A stretch of DNA of 64,000 nucleotides from positions 1,181,086 through 1,245,085 of the forward strand of contig NZ_LGRA01000021.1 in assembly GCF_003116095.1 (NCBI RefSeq), given 5' to 3'. This document shows, in pieces, positions 1 through 8,368 of the stretch. The notes under the pieces were generated by a model that was not told the origin of the DNA, searched no databases, and was given only the letters and a program-made list of their open reading frames with translations. This stretch comes from Azospirillum sp. TSO35-2. GTDB lineage: Bacteria > Pseudomonadota > Alphaproteobacteria > Azospirillales > Azospirillaceae. Position numbers and translations under genes: made by a program. The stretch's first letter is position 1. Every line of letters starts with the position of its first letter.

Positions 1-891
1 GCCGGTGGTGCCGGCGACCAGCAAATGCGGCATGCGGGCGAGGTCGGCCACCACCGGCTCGCCGCTGATGTCCTTGCCCAGCGCGATGGCGAGCTGGGCG
101 GTGGTGTTGCGGAAGGCGTCGTGGTCGAAGCTCTCGCGCAGATAAACCATCTCGCGCACCGGGTTCGGCAGCTCGACGCCGATGACGCTGCGGCCGGGGA
201 CGATGGCGATGCGGGCGGTGACCACGCTCATCGAGCGGGCGATGTCGTCGGTCAGGTTGATCACGGTCGCCGACTTGGTGCCGGGCGCCGGCTCGAACTC
301 GTACAGCGTCACGACCGGGCCGGGGCGCACGTCCATGATCTCGCCGCGGACGCGGAAGTTCTTCAGGACGGTTTCCAGCATCCGCGCGTTGCGGGCCAGC
401 ACCGCCTCGTCATGCTGCTGCACCGGGCGCGGCGGCGGGTTCTGCAACAGCGTCACCGCCGGCAGCGAATAGACCCCCGGATCCGACGGCGTGGCCGGCG
501 CGCAGGGCGCGGCTTCGGCCACCGCGGTCCGAGGCGCTGCGACCGCCGCCGTCGGAGCGGGGGCGGGCTCGCATGGGGCGCAGGGCGGGGTGGCGGGCGC
601 TTCGGCCTCGGCCGGCTCGCGCGCCTCATAGGCCCATTCGACGCCCGACAGGAAGGCGAAGCCGGCGACCACCGCCAGCGCCTCGTCCGACAGGTTGGTG
701 GAGTAGACGGTGCCGGCGCGCGGCGTGCCCGGCAGCACCTCGACATCCCACATCACGCGGCTGTCGGGCCGCGGGTTGGGCACGAGGTTGAAGGGGCGGC
801 CGTTCAGCGCGCACCACAGATTGAACTCGTCGGCGGTGACCACGCCCGCCTGGGTCGGCGGGGCGGCGAGGTGCGGCATACGCGGCGTCAT
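1..891 (-). CDS. FtsK/SpoIIIE-type DNA translocase, soluble form (3' end cut by window edge)
   Basis: Only the N-terminal 297 codons are present; the frame is open to base 1. Residues from about 140 match the FtsK beta/alpha domain: VRPGPVVTLYEFEPAPG, then LTDDIARSMS, PGRSVIGVELPNP, and MPHLLVAGTTG, which is the beginning of the Walker A loop; the gene is cut just before GKS. Canonical FtsK starts with four membrane helices, but here residues 1-140 are hydrophilic and contain an Ala/Pro/Cys-rich linker, so the protein looks soluble. The ATG overlaps the TGA of the upstream PAS gene (ATGA), which suggests translational coupling. Role inferred: directional DNA pumping during segregation or replicon resolution. 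The family is certain; whether it replaces or supplements a membrane FtsK elsewhere cannot be seen. Confidence 0.85.
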   Translation of the reverse strand, partial: MTPRMPHLAAPPTQAGVVTADEFNLWCALNGRPFNLVPNPRPDSRVMWDVEVLPGTPRAGTVYSTNLSDEALAVVAGFAFLSGVEWAYEAREPAEAEAPATPPCAPCEPAPAPTAAVAAPRTAVAEAAPCAPATPSDPGVYSLPAVTLLQNPPPRPVQQHDEAVLARNARMLETVLKNFRVRGEIMDVRPGPVVTLYEFEPAPGTKSATVINLTDDIARSMSVVTARIAIVPGRSVIGVELPNPVREMVYLRESFDHDAFRNTTAQLAIALGKDISGEPVVADLARMPHLLVAGTTG

Positions 892-1460
892 GCCGAGGCT
901 CCCGGCTTCTGAACGGTGAGGGGGACGGGACCGGCGGCGGCGCCGGCGGCAGGGCCACGCACGGCCCCTCCAAGCACGGCCCCTCCAAGCACGGGAGGAC
1001 GGGCCGCCAACTCGCGCGGGGTCATCTCGTAGGCGGCGACCAGCAGCTTGTCGATGCTGGTCCCGTCGCTCGACATCGGCAGCACCAGCCGTTCGAAGCT
1101 GCGGGTGCGCCCGCCGAAGACCGCGGTGTGGACGCGGGCGATCGGCAGCCGTTCGCGCCGCACCGTCTCGTATTCCGGTTGCAGCACCGCGCGCTGTTCG
1201 GGCGGCAGGTCGTCCAGCGTGGCGCCCAGGCGCGACTGGCCGAAGGCGGCGACCAGCGCCTTGCCGTAATAGGAATAGACGAAGGTGCCGGCCTCCTCGC
1301 CGATCACCTCGAACACGGCGATGTTGTCCTTCCACGGCCGCAGATCGGCCGGGGCGATGCTGCTGGGGACCGGCGGACGGCCGGCGACGGATTTGGTGAG
1401 CCAGAATTCGAGCAGGCCGCTGAGATACGGCGTCGCCAGCTCGGTTCTTTCCTTGGTCAT
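888..1460 (-). CDS. PAS-domain protein (PAS_5-like)
   Basis: A 190-residue soluble protein. The central part (WLTKSVAGRPPVPSSIAPADL, then FEVIGEEAGTFVYSYYG, then FERLVLPMSSDG) has the pattern of the alphaproteobacterial single-domain PAS_5 family, usually uncharacterised sensory proteins. There is no kinase, GGDEF or HTH module, so an output partner would have to be separate. The C-terminal 35 residues are low complexity (VLGGAVLGGAVRG, from a short tandem DNA repeat near 963-992) and probably disordered. Its stop overlaps the start of the FtsK-like gene by ATGA, so the two are probably made together. Function unknown; the PAS assignment is by pattern only. Confidence 0.65.
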   Translation of the reverse strand: MTKERTELATPYLSGLLEFWLTKSVAGRPPVPSSIAPADLRPWKDNIAVFEVIGEEAGTFVYSYYGKALVAAFGQSRLGATLDDLPPEQRAVLQPEYETVRRERLPIARVHTAVFGGRTRSFERLVLPMSSDGTSIDKLLVAAYEMTPRELAARPPVLGGAVLGGAVRGPAAGAAAGPVPLTVQKPGASA

Positions 1461-1612
1461 GTCAATCGCAGCTGGACGGGCGGCGCCCCCGCGGCAGGGC
1501 CGCCGCGGGAGCTTTCAAGAGCCGCCCGAACCATACCCGCAAGCGCCGGTGCGGCGCAACCGCAAGGGCTTGAGCCCGGCAGGGACGCCGCCGCTCCGGA
1601 TTTACCCGGCTT

Positions 1613-2254
1613 TCACGCGGCGCAGGTGACGCCGGTGCCGCCCAGGCCGCAGTAACCGTTTGGATTCTTGGCGAGATACTGCTGGTGATAGCCCTCGGCG
1701 AAGTAGAAGGGCGGGGCGTCGCGGACCTCGGTGGTGACCGGGCCGTAGCCGGCCTCCTTCAGCCGTTGCTGGTACGCGGCGAGCGACGCCTCGACCGCGG
1801 CCCGCTGCGCCGGGCTGTGGGTGTAGAGCGCCGACCGGTATTGGGTGCCGACGTCGTTGCCCTGGCGCATGCCCTGGGTCGGGTCGTGCGACTCCCAGAA
1901 CACCCGCAGCAGGTCGTCGAGGCTGACCGCGGCGGGGTCATAGACGATGCGCACCGCCTCGGTGTGGCCGGTGCGGCCCGAACAGACCTCTTCATAGGTC
2001 GGGTTGGGGGTGTGGCCGCCCTGGTAGCCGACGGCGGTCACCCACACGCCCGGCACCTGCCAGAACTTGCGCTCCGCCCCCCAGAAACAGCCCAGCCCGA
2101 CGTCCAGCACCTCCAGCCCCGGCGGGTAGGGCGGCGTCATCCGGCGGCCGTTGACGTGATGGCGGTCGGGCACCGCGACCGGTTCGCTGCGGCCGGGCAG
2201 TGCCTCCTCCGGCGTCGGCAGGGTCGCCGGCTTGCGCAGAAAATGCCCCAGCAT
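1613..2254 (-). CDS. msrA: Peptide-methionine (S)-S-oxide reductase
   Basis: Repairs oxidised methionine (S epimer) using thioredoxin as reductant, in the cytoplasm. The catalytic motif GCFWGAER carries the nucleophilic Cys; the C-terminal tail GYCGLGGTGVTC carries the resolving cysteines, and the EGYHQQYLAKNP block is typical of MsrA. At 213 residues it has the roughly 45-residue N-terminal extension of the long MsrA form. I chose the ATG at 2254 because GGGAG lies about 8 bases upstream; an in-frame ATG at 2269 would add five residues. It is transcribed away from the sigma-1.1-like gene at 2413, so the 158-bp gap may hold both promoters. Confidence 0.95.
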   Translation of the reverse strand: MLGHFLRKPATLPTPEEALPGRSEPVAVPDRHHVNGRRMTPPYPPGLEVLDVGLGCFWGAERKFWQVPGVWVTAVGYQGGHTPNPTYEEVCSGRTGHTEAVRIVYDPAAVSLDDLLRVFWESHDPTQGMRQGNDVGTQYRSALYTHSPAQRAAVEASLAAYQQRLKEAGYGPVTTEVRDAPPFYFAEGYHQQYLAKNPNGYCGLGGTGVTCAA

Positions 2255-2412
2255 GGTCTGGTCTCCCATCAGTGATGATCCGTTGGAGGGACCACTTATG
2301 TCGGGTCGCCGCCAGTCCGCGGCAAGGTGGCGCCGGGAATGGACCCTTGGACCGGCCGCGGGTGTTGATCCATCGACACGTCCAAGCATCCTGGAAAGGG
2401 GAGACCATCATC

Positions 2413-2868
2413 ATGGCCAGCACCACCGACCACGCCGCCGTCCAGTCCCTGATCGCGCAGGGACGCCGCAACGGCAACCGCCTGAGCGCCGAGGCGCTGG
2501 GCGCCGCCCTGCCGGTGGACACGATGACGCCGGAGGAGACCGCCGCCGTGATCGAGCGGATCGAGGCCGCCGGCGTCGAGGTCGAGCTGGACGATTCGCG
2601 CCTGATGCACGGCCGTCCCAACCCGGCGCTCGCCCGCCAGACCCGCGACGATTACCGCCGTGGCGACGGCGTGGTCGACATGGCCAGCCCGGCGGCCCCC
2701 GCCGTGTCGGCGCCGGGAGCGGTCCCGTCGGTCCATGGCTGGGCCGACGATCCGGTCGGCGCGCACGGCCACGGCGCCGTTCCCAGTTGGAAGCGCAACG
2801 GCGTGGAACTGCTGCCGCTGGCCTGCGTCGCCGGGGTCGCGGTGGTGTTGATCGCCGCCCTGGGGTGA
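2413..2868 (+). CDS. Sigma-70 region 1.1-like domain protein with C-terminal membrane anchor
   Basis: A 151-residue protein. Residues about 8-57 follow the sigma-70 region 1.1 pattern (SLIAQGRRNGNRLSAEALGA, then ALPVDTMTPEETAAVIERIE, then GVEVELDD), the autoinhibitory part of housekeeping sigma factors. There are no sigma regions 2-4. The middle is an Ala/Pro/His-rich linker, and residues about 132-150 (LLPLACVAGVAVVLIAAL) form one membrane helix at the very C-terminus, so the domain should face the cytoplasm. The RBS is GGAAAGGGGAGA ahead of ATG 2413. It diverges from msrA. Inference: a membrane-tethered modulator of RNA polymerase or a DNA-mimic-like domain; no function is established from the sequence. 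Confidence 0.7.
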   Translation: MASTTDHAAVQSLIAQGRRNGNRLSAEALGAALPVDTMTPEETAAVIERIEAAGVEVELDDSRLMHGRPNPALARQTRDDYRRGDGVVDMASPAAPAVSAPGAVPSVHGWADDPVGAHGHGAVPSWKRNGVELLPLACVAGVAVVLIAALG

Positions 2869-2896
2869 GGGTCAGGTGGCGGTTGGTGGCCGGCGG

Positions 2897-3754
2897 TCAG
2901 CCGCCCGCCAGCGCGTGGATGAGGATGGCGGCGGTGGCGGCGACGTTCAGCGACTGGACGCGTCCGCTGCCGGGAATGGTCAGCACCGCCTCGCAGGCGG
3001 CGAGCGTCGCCGGCGGGATGCCGTCCTCCTCGTTGCCCAGAACCACCGCCGGGGGCTTAGCCGCCGGGGACTTGGCGCCCGCTTGGCCGCGCCAGCCGCC
3101 CAGCGCGCCGGCGTCGACGGTCGGGCGCGACTGGTCCAGCGCGGTGCCGAAGACCCGGTGGCTGGCGCGCAGGCGTTTCAGCAGCGCGGGCAGGGCGGGG
3201 GCGCGCTCCAGCGCCACCCATTCGAAGCCGCCTTCGGCGACGCGGTAGGCGGCCTCCGACGGCAGGGACTGGCCAGGATGGTCGGACACCAGGACGCGGG
3301 GCAGGCCGAAGAAGGCGGCGGTGCGCAGGATGGCGCCGAGATTGTGCGGGTTGCCGACCCCGTCGAGGATCAGCAGCGGCTCCGGCGTCCGCCGCGCCAC
3401 CTCGGTGTCGAAGAGCGGCAGCGTGCGCGGCGTCATCAGCGCCACCACCCCGCCGTGCAGCACGGTGCCGGCGACCTTCGCCAGCTCCTCGCCCTCCACC
3501 ATGCGGTAGGGCTTGCGGGCAGCGGCCATCGCCTTGCAGAAGGCGCCGACCGCCGGCTTCAGACGCTCGTCGAAGAACAGCCGCTCCACCCGCTCCGGCT
3601 CGTGGGCGAACAGGGCGGACACGGCGGCGAGACCGGCGACGCGGAACAGCTTGCGCGGATCGCCCGCCTCCGGGGCCGGAGTGGAAGCGGCAGAAATGGC
3701 GGCGGTCCGGGGGCGGGCGCGGCTGGGGTGGGGCGGGCGCCCGCGCGGAGGCAT
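2897..3754 (-). CDS. SpoU/TrmH-family 2'-O-ribose RNA methyltransferase
   Basis: Transfers a methyl group from S-adenosylmethionine to a ribose 2'-OH of tRNA or rRNA. The three SPOUT motifs are clear: LDGVGNPHNLGAILRTAAFF (motif 1), VVLGNEEDGIP (motif 2) and IPGSGRVQSLNVAATAAIL (motif 3, forming the trefoil knot). A substrate-binding domain of the RlmB/TsnR kind precedes it (residues about 33-115), after a basic, disordered 30-residue start. 285 residues is normal for the family. It follows the YqaA-like gene by 33 bp, probably in one transcript. The exact target nucleotide cannot be told. Confidence 0.85.
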   Translation of the reverse strand: MPPRGRPPHPSRARPRTAAISAASTPAPEAGDPRKLFRVAGLAAVSALFAHEPERVERLFFDERLKPAVGAFCKAMAAARKPYRMVEGEELAKVAGTVLHGGVVALMTPRTLPLFDTEVARRTPEPLLILDGVGNPHNLGAILRTAAFFGLPRVLVSDHPGQSLPSEAAYRVAEGGFEWVALERAPALPALLKRLRASHRVFGTALDQSRPTVDAGALGGWRGQAGAKSPAAKPPAVVLGNEEDGIPPATLAACEAVLTIPGSGRVQSLNVAATAAILIHALAGG

Positions 3755-3787
3755 GGAGGTCCTGTCTGTCGGGAATAAGGTGGCGGG

Positions 3788-4366
3788 CTACAGCAGCTTC
3801 ACGACCAGGAAACCACCGATCAGCGCCACCGCGAACACGCTGGTGACCAGGGTCAGCCGCTTTTCGATGAAGTTGCGGATCGGCGGACCGAAGAAGTACA
3901 GCAGCGCCGCGACCAGATAGAAGCGGATCGAGCGGGAGATGATCGAGGCGCCGATGAACACCCACAGCGGCAGATGGGCGACGCCGGCGGTGATGGTCAG
4001 CAGCTTGTAGGGGATGGGCGTCATGCCCTTGATGATCAGGATTTCCGCCCCGTACTCGACGAAGGTCAGCCGCAGCTGCTCGAACTTGTCGGTCAGGTGG
4101 TAGAAGTCGATGACCCAGCGGCCGATCGTCTCGTAGAGGAAATAGCCGATCATGTAGCCGGCGATGCCGCCGACCACCGAGGCCAGGGTGCAGATCGTCG
4201 CCAGCTTCCACGCCGCCTTGCGGTCGGCGATGACCATCGGCACCAGCAGCAGGTCCGGCGGCAGCGGGAAGAAGGAGCTTTCGGCGAAGGACACCCCGGC
4301 CAGCCATTTGGTCGCGTCCTTCGACGCGGCCTTTTCCATGGTCCAGTCATACAAACGCTTCAGCAT
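3788..4366 (-). CDS. YqaA-family membrane protein (VTT/DedA-like)
   Basis: A 192-residue inner-membrane protein with about five hydrophobic segments. FAESSFFPLPPDLLLVPMVI and the GMTPIPYKLLTITAG stretch match the YqaA branch of the SNARE-associated/DedA (VTT) superfamily, whose members are lipid scramblases or membrane-homeostasis proteins. I prefer ATG 4366 (MLKRLYDWTMEKA, the usual family start) over an upstream ATG at 4399. It lies just upstream of the SpoU methyltransferase gene. Substrate unknown. Confidence 0.8.
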   Translation of the reverse strand: MLKRLYDWTMEKAASKDATKWLAGVSFAESSFFPLPPDLLLVPMVIADRKAAWKLATICTLASVVGGIAGYMIGYFLYETIGRWVIDFYHLTDKFEQLRLTFVEYGAEILIIKGMTPIPYKLLTITAGVAHLPLWVFIGASIISRSIRFYLVAALLYFFGPPIRNFIEKRLTLVTSVFAVALIGGFLVVKLL

Positions 4367-4522
4367 GAATTGGCCGCCCTTCTTTGCTGCCGTGCACACG
4401 CACAGGCTCTTTTAGGCGCGGCGCCGGCTCGACGCCAGCGCCCAATTCGATTGCCCAATTCGATCGCCTCCGGAGGGGGCGGCCCCATCCGGAGGCGGTA
4501 CTCTGCCGGGGGGTGGTGACCG

Positions 4523-5122
4523 TCAGGCGGCGGCCAGGGTGGCTTTCGCGGCGGCGGGCACGGCGTTGCCGTTGGCGATGGCGCCATCGGGGGCAAGAGC
4601 GGCGGCGCGGGCGGCGCGGCGCTCGCTGATCAGGCGCAGGATGTTGGCCGCGGCGGCGATGCCGTCCGACGCCATGGCGAAGGGCGACATGACCAGCGTG
4701 TTGTGGGTGACCCAGAACAGCCCGGCGGTCAGCAGCAGCCAGCGCATCCGCATGGTGTCCGACTGCCAGCGCGCCAGGGTGGAGAAGGTGATGCCCAGGC
4801 TGGACAGCGCCGACGGCAGGCCGGCCCAGGTCAGGCAGGCGATGGCGGCGATGGCCGGCATGGTGGCGGCGAACAGCCCGGTCTGCCAGCGGCTGCGCCC
4901 CTCCGGCAGCGCCGCCAGCGCCTGCACCACCACCAGCGCGCAGAGGGCGGCGGCGGTGTGCGCGCCCAGCAGCACGTAATGGGTGATGAACATCAGGTTG
5001 GTGACGGCCTGCCCGGCCAGCAGGGCGCGGCGCTTCTTCATCAGCGGCCACAGGCACGAACCGGCGAAGGCGGCCGCGCCGAAGGCGTCGGCGGCCGAGA
5101 TGGGCAGCGGAAAGAACGACAT
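4523..5122 (-). CDS. YgjV-family inner membrane protein
   Basis: A 199-residue protein with about six hydrophobic helices. The opening FGAAAFAGSCLWPLMKKRRA, the NLMFITHYVLLGAHTAA block, and the FWVTHNTLVMSPFAMASDG block resemble the YgjV family of small membrane proteins of unknown function. The C-terminus (last 40 residues) is Ala-rich and probably cytoplasmic. ATG 5122 gives the family-like start MSFFPLPISAADAFG, but it has a pyrimidine-rich leader and no evident Shine-Dalgarno; a start at 5260 would add a low-complexity segment and looks less likely. It stands alone. Confidence 0.65.
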   Translation of the reverse strand: MSFFPLPISAADAFGAAAFAGSCLWPLMKKRRALLAGQAVTNLMFITHYVLLGAHTAAALCALVVVQALAALPEGRSRWQTGLFAATMPAIAAIACLTWAGLPSALSSLGITFSTLARWQSDTMRMRWLLLTAGLFWVTHNTLVMSPFAMASDGIAAAANILRLISERRAARAAALAPDGAIANGNAVPAAAKATLAAA

Positions 5123-5360
5123 GGGAGGAGGGGGCTCGGGGCAGGATCGCGCCGTTCGGCTCCGCTCGCGCGGTCCGTCCGGGGATCGGGGAAAGCAGGG
5201 GGTGATGGCAGGGGGCTGATGGTTTGTTGCCGATCGGCAACGCTGGCGGCCCAGCGGCAACAGATGCAGATCTACGCCGCCTGATTGCGTCGCACCACCG
5301 GACTTCCGGTTGCCCTGGGCTGCACCGCGCGCATGGAAGAAAAAGCGGGCACCGGACCGC

Positions 5361-5774
5361 TCAGCTCCCGCTGTCGTCGACCGCGGTGTTGTCGGCGGGC
5401 ATTTCGTCCGCGGGAGCGTCCACCGTGGCGGCCACCTCCGCCTTCAGCGCCTCGTCGAGCCAGCGCAGGTGCGGTTCGGCGGCCTTGCGTGCGTCCTCCT
5501 CCACCTGGCGGTAGCGGGCGACGACCTCCTGGCCGAGCGGGGTCAGGCCGGCGCCGCCGCCCTCGCGGCCGCCGACGCTGGTGCGGATCACCGGTTCGCG
5601 GAAGGCGGTGTTCATCGTCTCCACCAGGAACCAGGCGCGGCGGAAGGTCATCTCCAGCGAGCGCGCCGCGGCGGAGATCGATCCGGTGCGGTCGATCGCT
5701 TCCAGCAGCGCGATCTTGCCGGGGCCGATGGCGCCCGACGGGTGCAGGAAGCGGACACGAAGGTCGGTGGCCAT
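5361..5774 (-). CDS. ModE N-terminal-type winged-helix regulator
   Basis: A 137-residue DNA-binding protein. Residues about 15-75 (GKIALLEAIDRTGSISAAAR, then MTFRRAWFLVETMN) are the winged helix of ModE, and TSVGGREGGGAGLTPLGQEV is the typical wing. The molybdate-binding MOP domains of full ModE are missing; instead there is an acidic, Ala-rich tail. Such short forms regulate molybdate uptake or unrelated metal or redox genes. No mod transport genes are adjacent. A perfect inverted repeat sits 20 bp upstream of the start (see 5793-5812), so it may control itself. Confidence 0.8.
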   Translation of the reverse strand: MATDLRVRFLHPSGAIGPGKIALLEAIDRTGSISAAARSLEMTFRRAWFLVETMNTAFREPVIRTSVGGREGGGAGLTPLGQEVVARYRQVEEDARKAAEPHLRWLDEALKAEVAATVDAPADEMPADNTAVDDSGS

Positions 5775-5792
5775 GGCGTTCCGGTTGGTCCG

Positions 5793-5812
5793 ATGGTGGT
5801 AGCGACCACCAT
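5793..5812. promoter_or_regulatory. Perfect 8-bp inverted repeat upstream of ModE-like gene
   Basis: ATGGTGGT-AGCG-ACCACCAT: two perfect 8-base arms with a 4-base spacer, placed between 19 and 38 bases before the start codon of the ModE-like regulator. This position suits an autorepression operator. It is unlike the E. coli ModE box, so the binding protein is inferred only from position. Confidence 0.5.
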
Positions 5813-5903
5813 GTGCGGCCGGTCCCGCCGGTTCAAGCGACAAGTGGGGCGACCGGTGGGGGCGCGACAAGTCGCTCCGTCCGCGCCCCGCGGTCGGCCG
5901 CCC

Positions 5904-6920
5904 TCAGTCGGCCCCGGCCGCCTCCGCCAGCCCGAGGAAGGCGGGCAGCTCGTGGGTGATGACGTAGGTCGGCACCGGGACCAGGAAGTCGCGCATGCGG
6001 CCCTTCTCGGTGAAGCGCTTGCGGAAGCGGGAGTGGGTGAACAGCGTGCCCAGCTTCGGCACCACGCCGCCGGCGATGTAGACGCCGCCGCGGGCGCCCA
6101 GCGTCAGCGCCAGGTTGCCGGCCACCGTGCCCAGCATGGCGCAGAACATCTCCACCGCCTCGACGCAGTGGGCCTCGGTGCCGGCCACCGCGTGGTCGGC
6201 GACCTGCGCCGGGGTCAGCGGCGCCGGCTCGCGCCCGTCGAGGATCGACAGCGCGTCGTAGAGGTTGACCAGCCCCGGCCCCGACAGCACCCGCTCGGCC
6301 GAGACATGGTCGAAGCTCTTGCGCAACTGTCCCAGCACGGCGCTCTCGCGGTCGCTGATCGGCGCCATGGTGACGTGGCCGCCTTCGCCCGACAGCGCGG
6401 TCCAGCGGCCGTTCGCCCCCGGCACCAGCCCGGAGACGCCGAGGCCGCTGCCCGGCCCCAGCACGGCGACCACCCCGCCCGGCAGCGGCGCGCCGTCGCC
6501 GACCGGACGGCGGTCCTCCTCGCCCAGCCGCGGCACCGACAGGGCGACGGCGGTGAAGTCGTTGATGACCACCAGACCGTCGAGCCCCAGCGCGTCGCGC
6601 ACGCGGGCGACCGAGAACTGCCAGACCAGGTTGGTCATGGCGATGTGATCGCCAGTGACCGGCCCGGCCACCGCGAAGGCGCCGCGCCGCGGCCGGCCGG
6701 GCGTTCCGGGCGCCGCCAGCCCGACCGCCGCCAGATAGGCGCCGGCGGCGTCCTCGATCGAGGCGTAGTCGGCGCAACGCAGCACCCGCGTGTCGCGCAC
6801 CACCCGCCCGTCGATCAGGCCGAAGCGGGCGTTGGTGCCGCCGATGTCGGCGACCAGGATCGGGGCCAGGATCGGGGCCGGGAGGGGGGAGTCGGTGGGG
6901 ATGGCGGGATCGGCGGCCAT
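5904..6920 (-). CDS. glk: Glucokinase
   Basis: Phosphorylates glucose with ATP to glucose-6-phosphate. ADIGGTNARFGLIDG near residue 24 is the phosphate-binding loop; VVINDFTAVALSVP, VLGPGSGLGVSGLVP and ALSGEGGHVTMAP are signature blocks of the proteobacterial Glk family, followed by ERVLSGPGLVNLYDAL and VYIAGGVVPKLG. 338 residues is normal. The first 20 residues are poorly conserved and contain a tiny tandem repeat (PAPILAPIL). It follows otsA by 38 bp; glucose-6-phosphate is one of the two substrates of OtsA, so an operon for trehalose synthesis and glucose phosphorylation is likely. Confidence 0.93.
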   Translation of the reverse strand: MAADPAIPTDSPLPAPILAPILVADIGGTNARFGLIDGRVVRDTRVLRCADYASIEDAAGAYLAAVGLAAPGTPGRPRRGAFAVAGPVTGDHIAMTNLVWQFSVARVRDALGLDGLVVINDFTAVALSVPRLGEEDRRPVGDGAPLPGGVVAVLGPGSGLGVSGLVPGANGRWTALSGEGGHVTMAPISDRESAVLGQLRKSFDHVSAERVLSGPGLVNLYDALSILDGREPAPLTPAQVADHAVAGTEAHCVEAVEMFCAMLGTVAGNLALTLGARGGVYIAGGVVPKLGTLFTHSRFRKRFTEKGRMRDFLVPVPTYVITHELPAFLGLAEAAGAD

Positions 6921-6958
6921 GGCGTCGGGTCTGCCTTGGAAATGGGCCGAGCGGATGC

Positions 6959-8368
6959 TCAGGTGACCGGAAAGTCATACGGCGCACGGGTCAGCGCGTC
7001 CACATAGCTTTCACGCCACCAACCGATGTCGTGCGAGCGCAGCGTCCGCATCATCGCCGCGTGGCGCTCCTTGCGCTCGCCCAGCGGCATGGTCAGCGCC
7101 CGCTGCAGGGCGTCGCCCACCCCTTCGATGTCGAACGGGTTGACGATCAGCGCCTCGCCCAGCTCGTGCGCGGCGCCGGCGAACTGCGACAGCACCAGCA
7201 CGCCCGGATTCTCGTCGTCCTGGCAGGCGACATACTCCTTGGCGACGAGGTTCATGCCGTCGCGCAGCGGCGTCACCAGCCCGACGTTGGCCAGCCGGTA
7301 GAAGCCGGCCAGCACGCGCTGGCCGAAGCTGCGGTTCAGATAGCGGATCGGCTGCCAGTCGAACTCGGCGAAGCGGCCGTTGATGCGGCCGGCCATCTCC
7401 GACAGCTCACGGCGGATGGCGATGTATTCCGGCACGTCCTCGCGGCTCGGCGGGGCGATCTGCAGGAAGGTGACGCGGTTGCGGTGCTCCGGATACTCGG
7501 ACAGCAACTGTTCAAAGGAGGCGAAGCGCTGTGGCAGCCCCTTGGAATAGTCGAGCCGGTCGACGCCGACGATCAGCCGCCGCCCGACCAGGCTGTCGCG
7601 CAGCCGTTCGGTCTGGCGCGACCGGCTGGCGGTGCGGGCCAGGCTTTCCAGCGCCGCGGTGTCGATGCTGATGGGGAAGACCTTGGCGAGCAGCGTGCGG
7701 CCGAAGGCGCGGATCGTCGCGGTGCCGTAGGCGCCGCGCTGTTCCACCGTGCCGTCGGTCTCCAGGCGGATGTAGTCGACGAAGCCGCGCAGGTCGGCGG
7801 CGGTGTGGAAACCGACCAGATCGTAGGCGCACAGCTCGCGGATCAGGTCGCGGTGGTTGGGCAGGGCGGTCAGCAGTTCCGGCGGCGGGAAGGGCGTGTG
7901 CAGGAAGAAGCCCATCCGCTGCGAACAGCCCCGGCGCCGCAGTTCGTCGCCGAACGGGATCAGGTGGTAGTCGTGGACCCAGATCATGTCGTCGGGGCGC
8001 AGCAGCGGCTCCAGCTTGTCGGCGAAATAGGCGTTGACCCGCTCGTAGCCCTCGCGCGTCCGCCGGTTCACCGCGATCAGCCCCAGACGGTAATGGAACA
8101 GCGGCCATAAGGTCTGGTTGGCGAAGCCGTTGTAATACTCCTCGTGGTCGCGGCGCCCCAGATCCAGCGTGGCGTAGGTCAGCCGCCCCGCCTCCGTCCG
8201 TGTCGGTTCCGCCTGGGACTCGCCGTCGACGACGTTTCCGCTCCACCCGAACCAGATGCCGCCGGTCTTCTTCAAGGCCGCCAGGATGGCGACGGCAAGA
8301 CCGCCGGCCGCCTGCTTGCCCTCTTCCATCAGGGCCACCCGGTTGGATACGACGACGAGCCTGCTCAC
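6959..8368 (-). CDS. otsA: Alpha,alpha-trehalose-phosphate synthase (UDP-forming)
   Basis: Joins UDP-glucose and glucose-6-phosphate to trehalose-6-phosphate, in the cytoplasm, for osmotic and desiccation protection. GT20 features: RLVVVSNRVA at the start, GWSGNVVD, HDYHLIPFGDELRRRG, GFFLHTPFPPPELL, VGVDRLDYSKGLPQRF, and TPLRDGMNLVAKEYVACQ with the catalytic donor-site residues. 469 residues fits. The start is GTG 8368 with AAGGAG nine bases upstream. No otsB phosphatase is next to it; glk follows instead. A candidate small RNA lies about 300 bp upstream in the long leader region, on the other strand. Confidence 0.95.
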   Translation of the reverse strand: MSRLVVVSNRVALMEEGKQAAGGLAVAILAALKKTGGIWFGWSGNVVDGESQAEPTRTEAGRLTYATLDLGRRDHEEYYNGFANQTLWPLFHYRLGLIAVNRRTREGYERVNAYFADKLEPLLRPDDMIWVHDYHLIPFGDELRRRGCSQRMGFFLHTPFPPPELLTALPNHRDLIRELCAYDLVGFHTAADLRGFVDYIRLETDGTVEQRGAYGTATIRAFGRTLLAKVFPISIDTAALESLARTASRSRQTERLRDSLVGRRLIVGVDRLDYSKGLPQRFASFEQLLSEYPEHRNRVTFLQIAPPSREDVPEYIAIRRELSEMAGRINGRFAEFDWQPIRYLNRSFGQRVLAGFYRLANVGLVTPLRDGMNLVAKEYVACQDDENPGVLVLSQFAGAAHELGEALIVNPFDIEGVGDALQRALTMPLGERKERHAAMMRTLRSHDIGWWRESYVDALTRAPYDFPVT

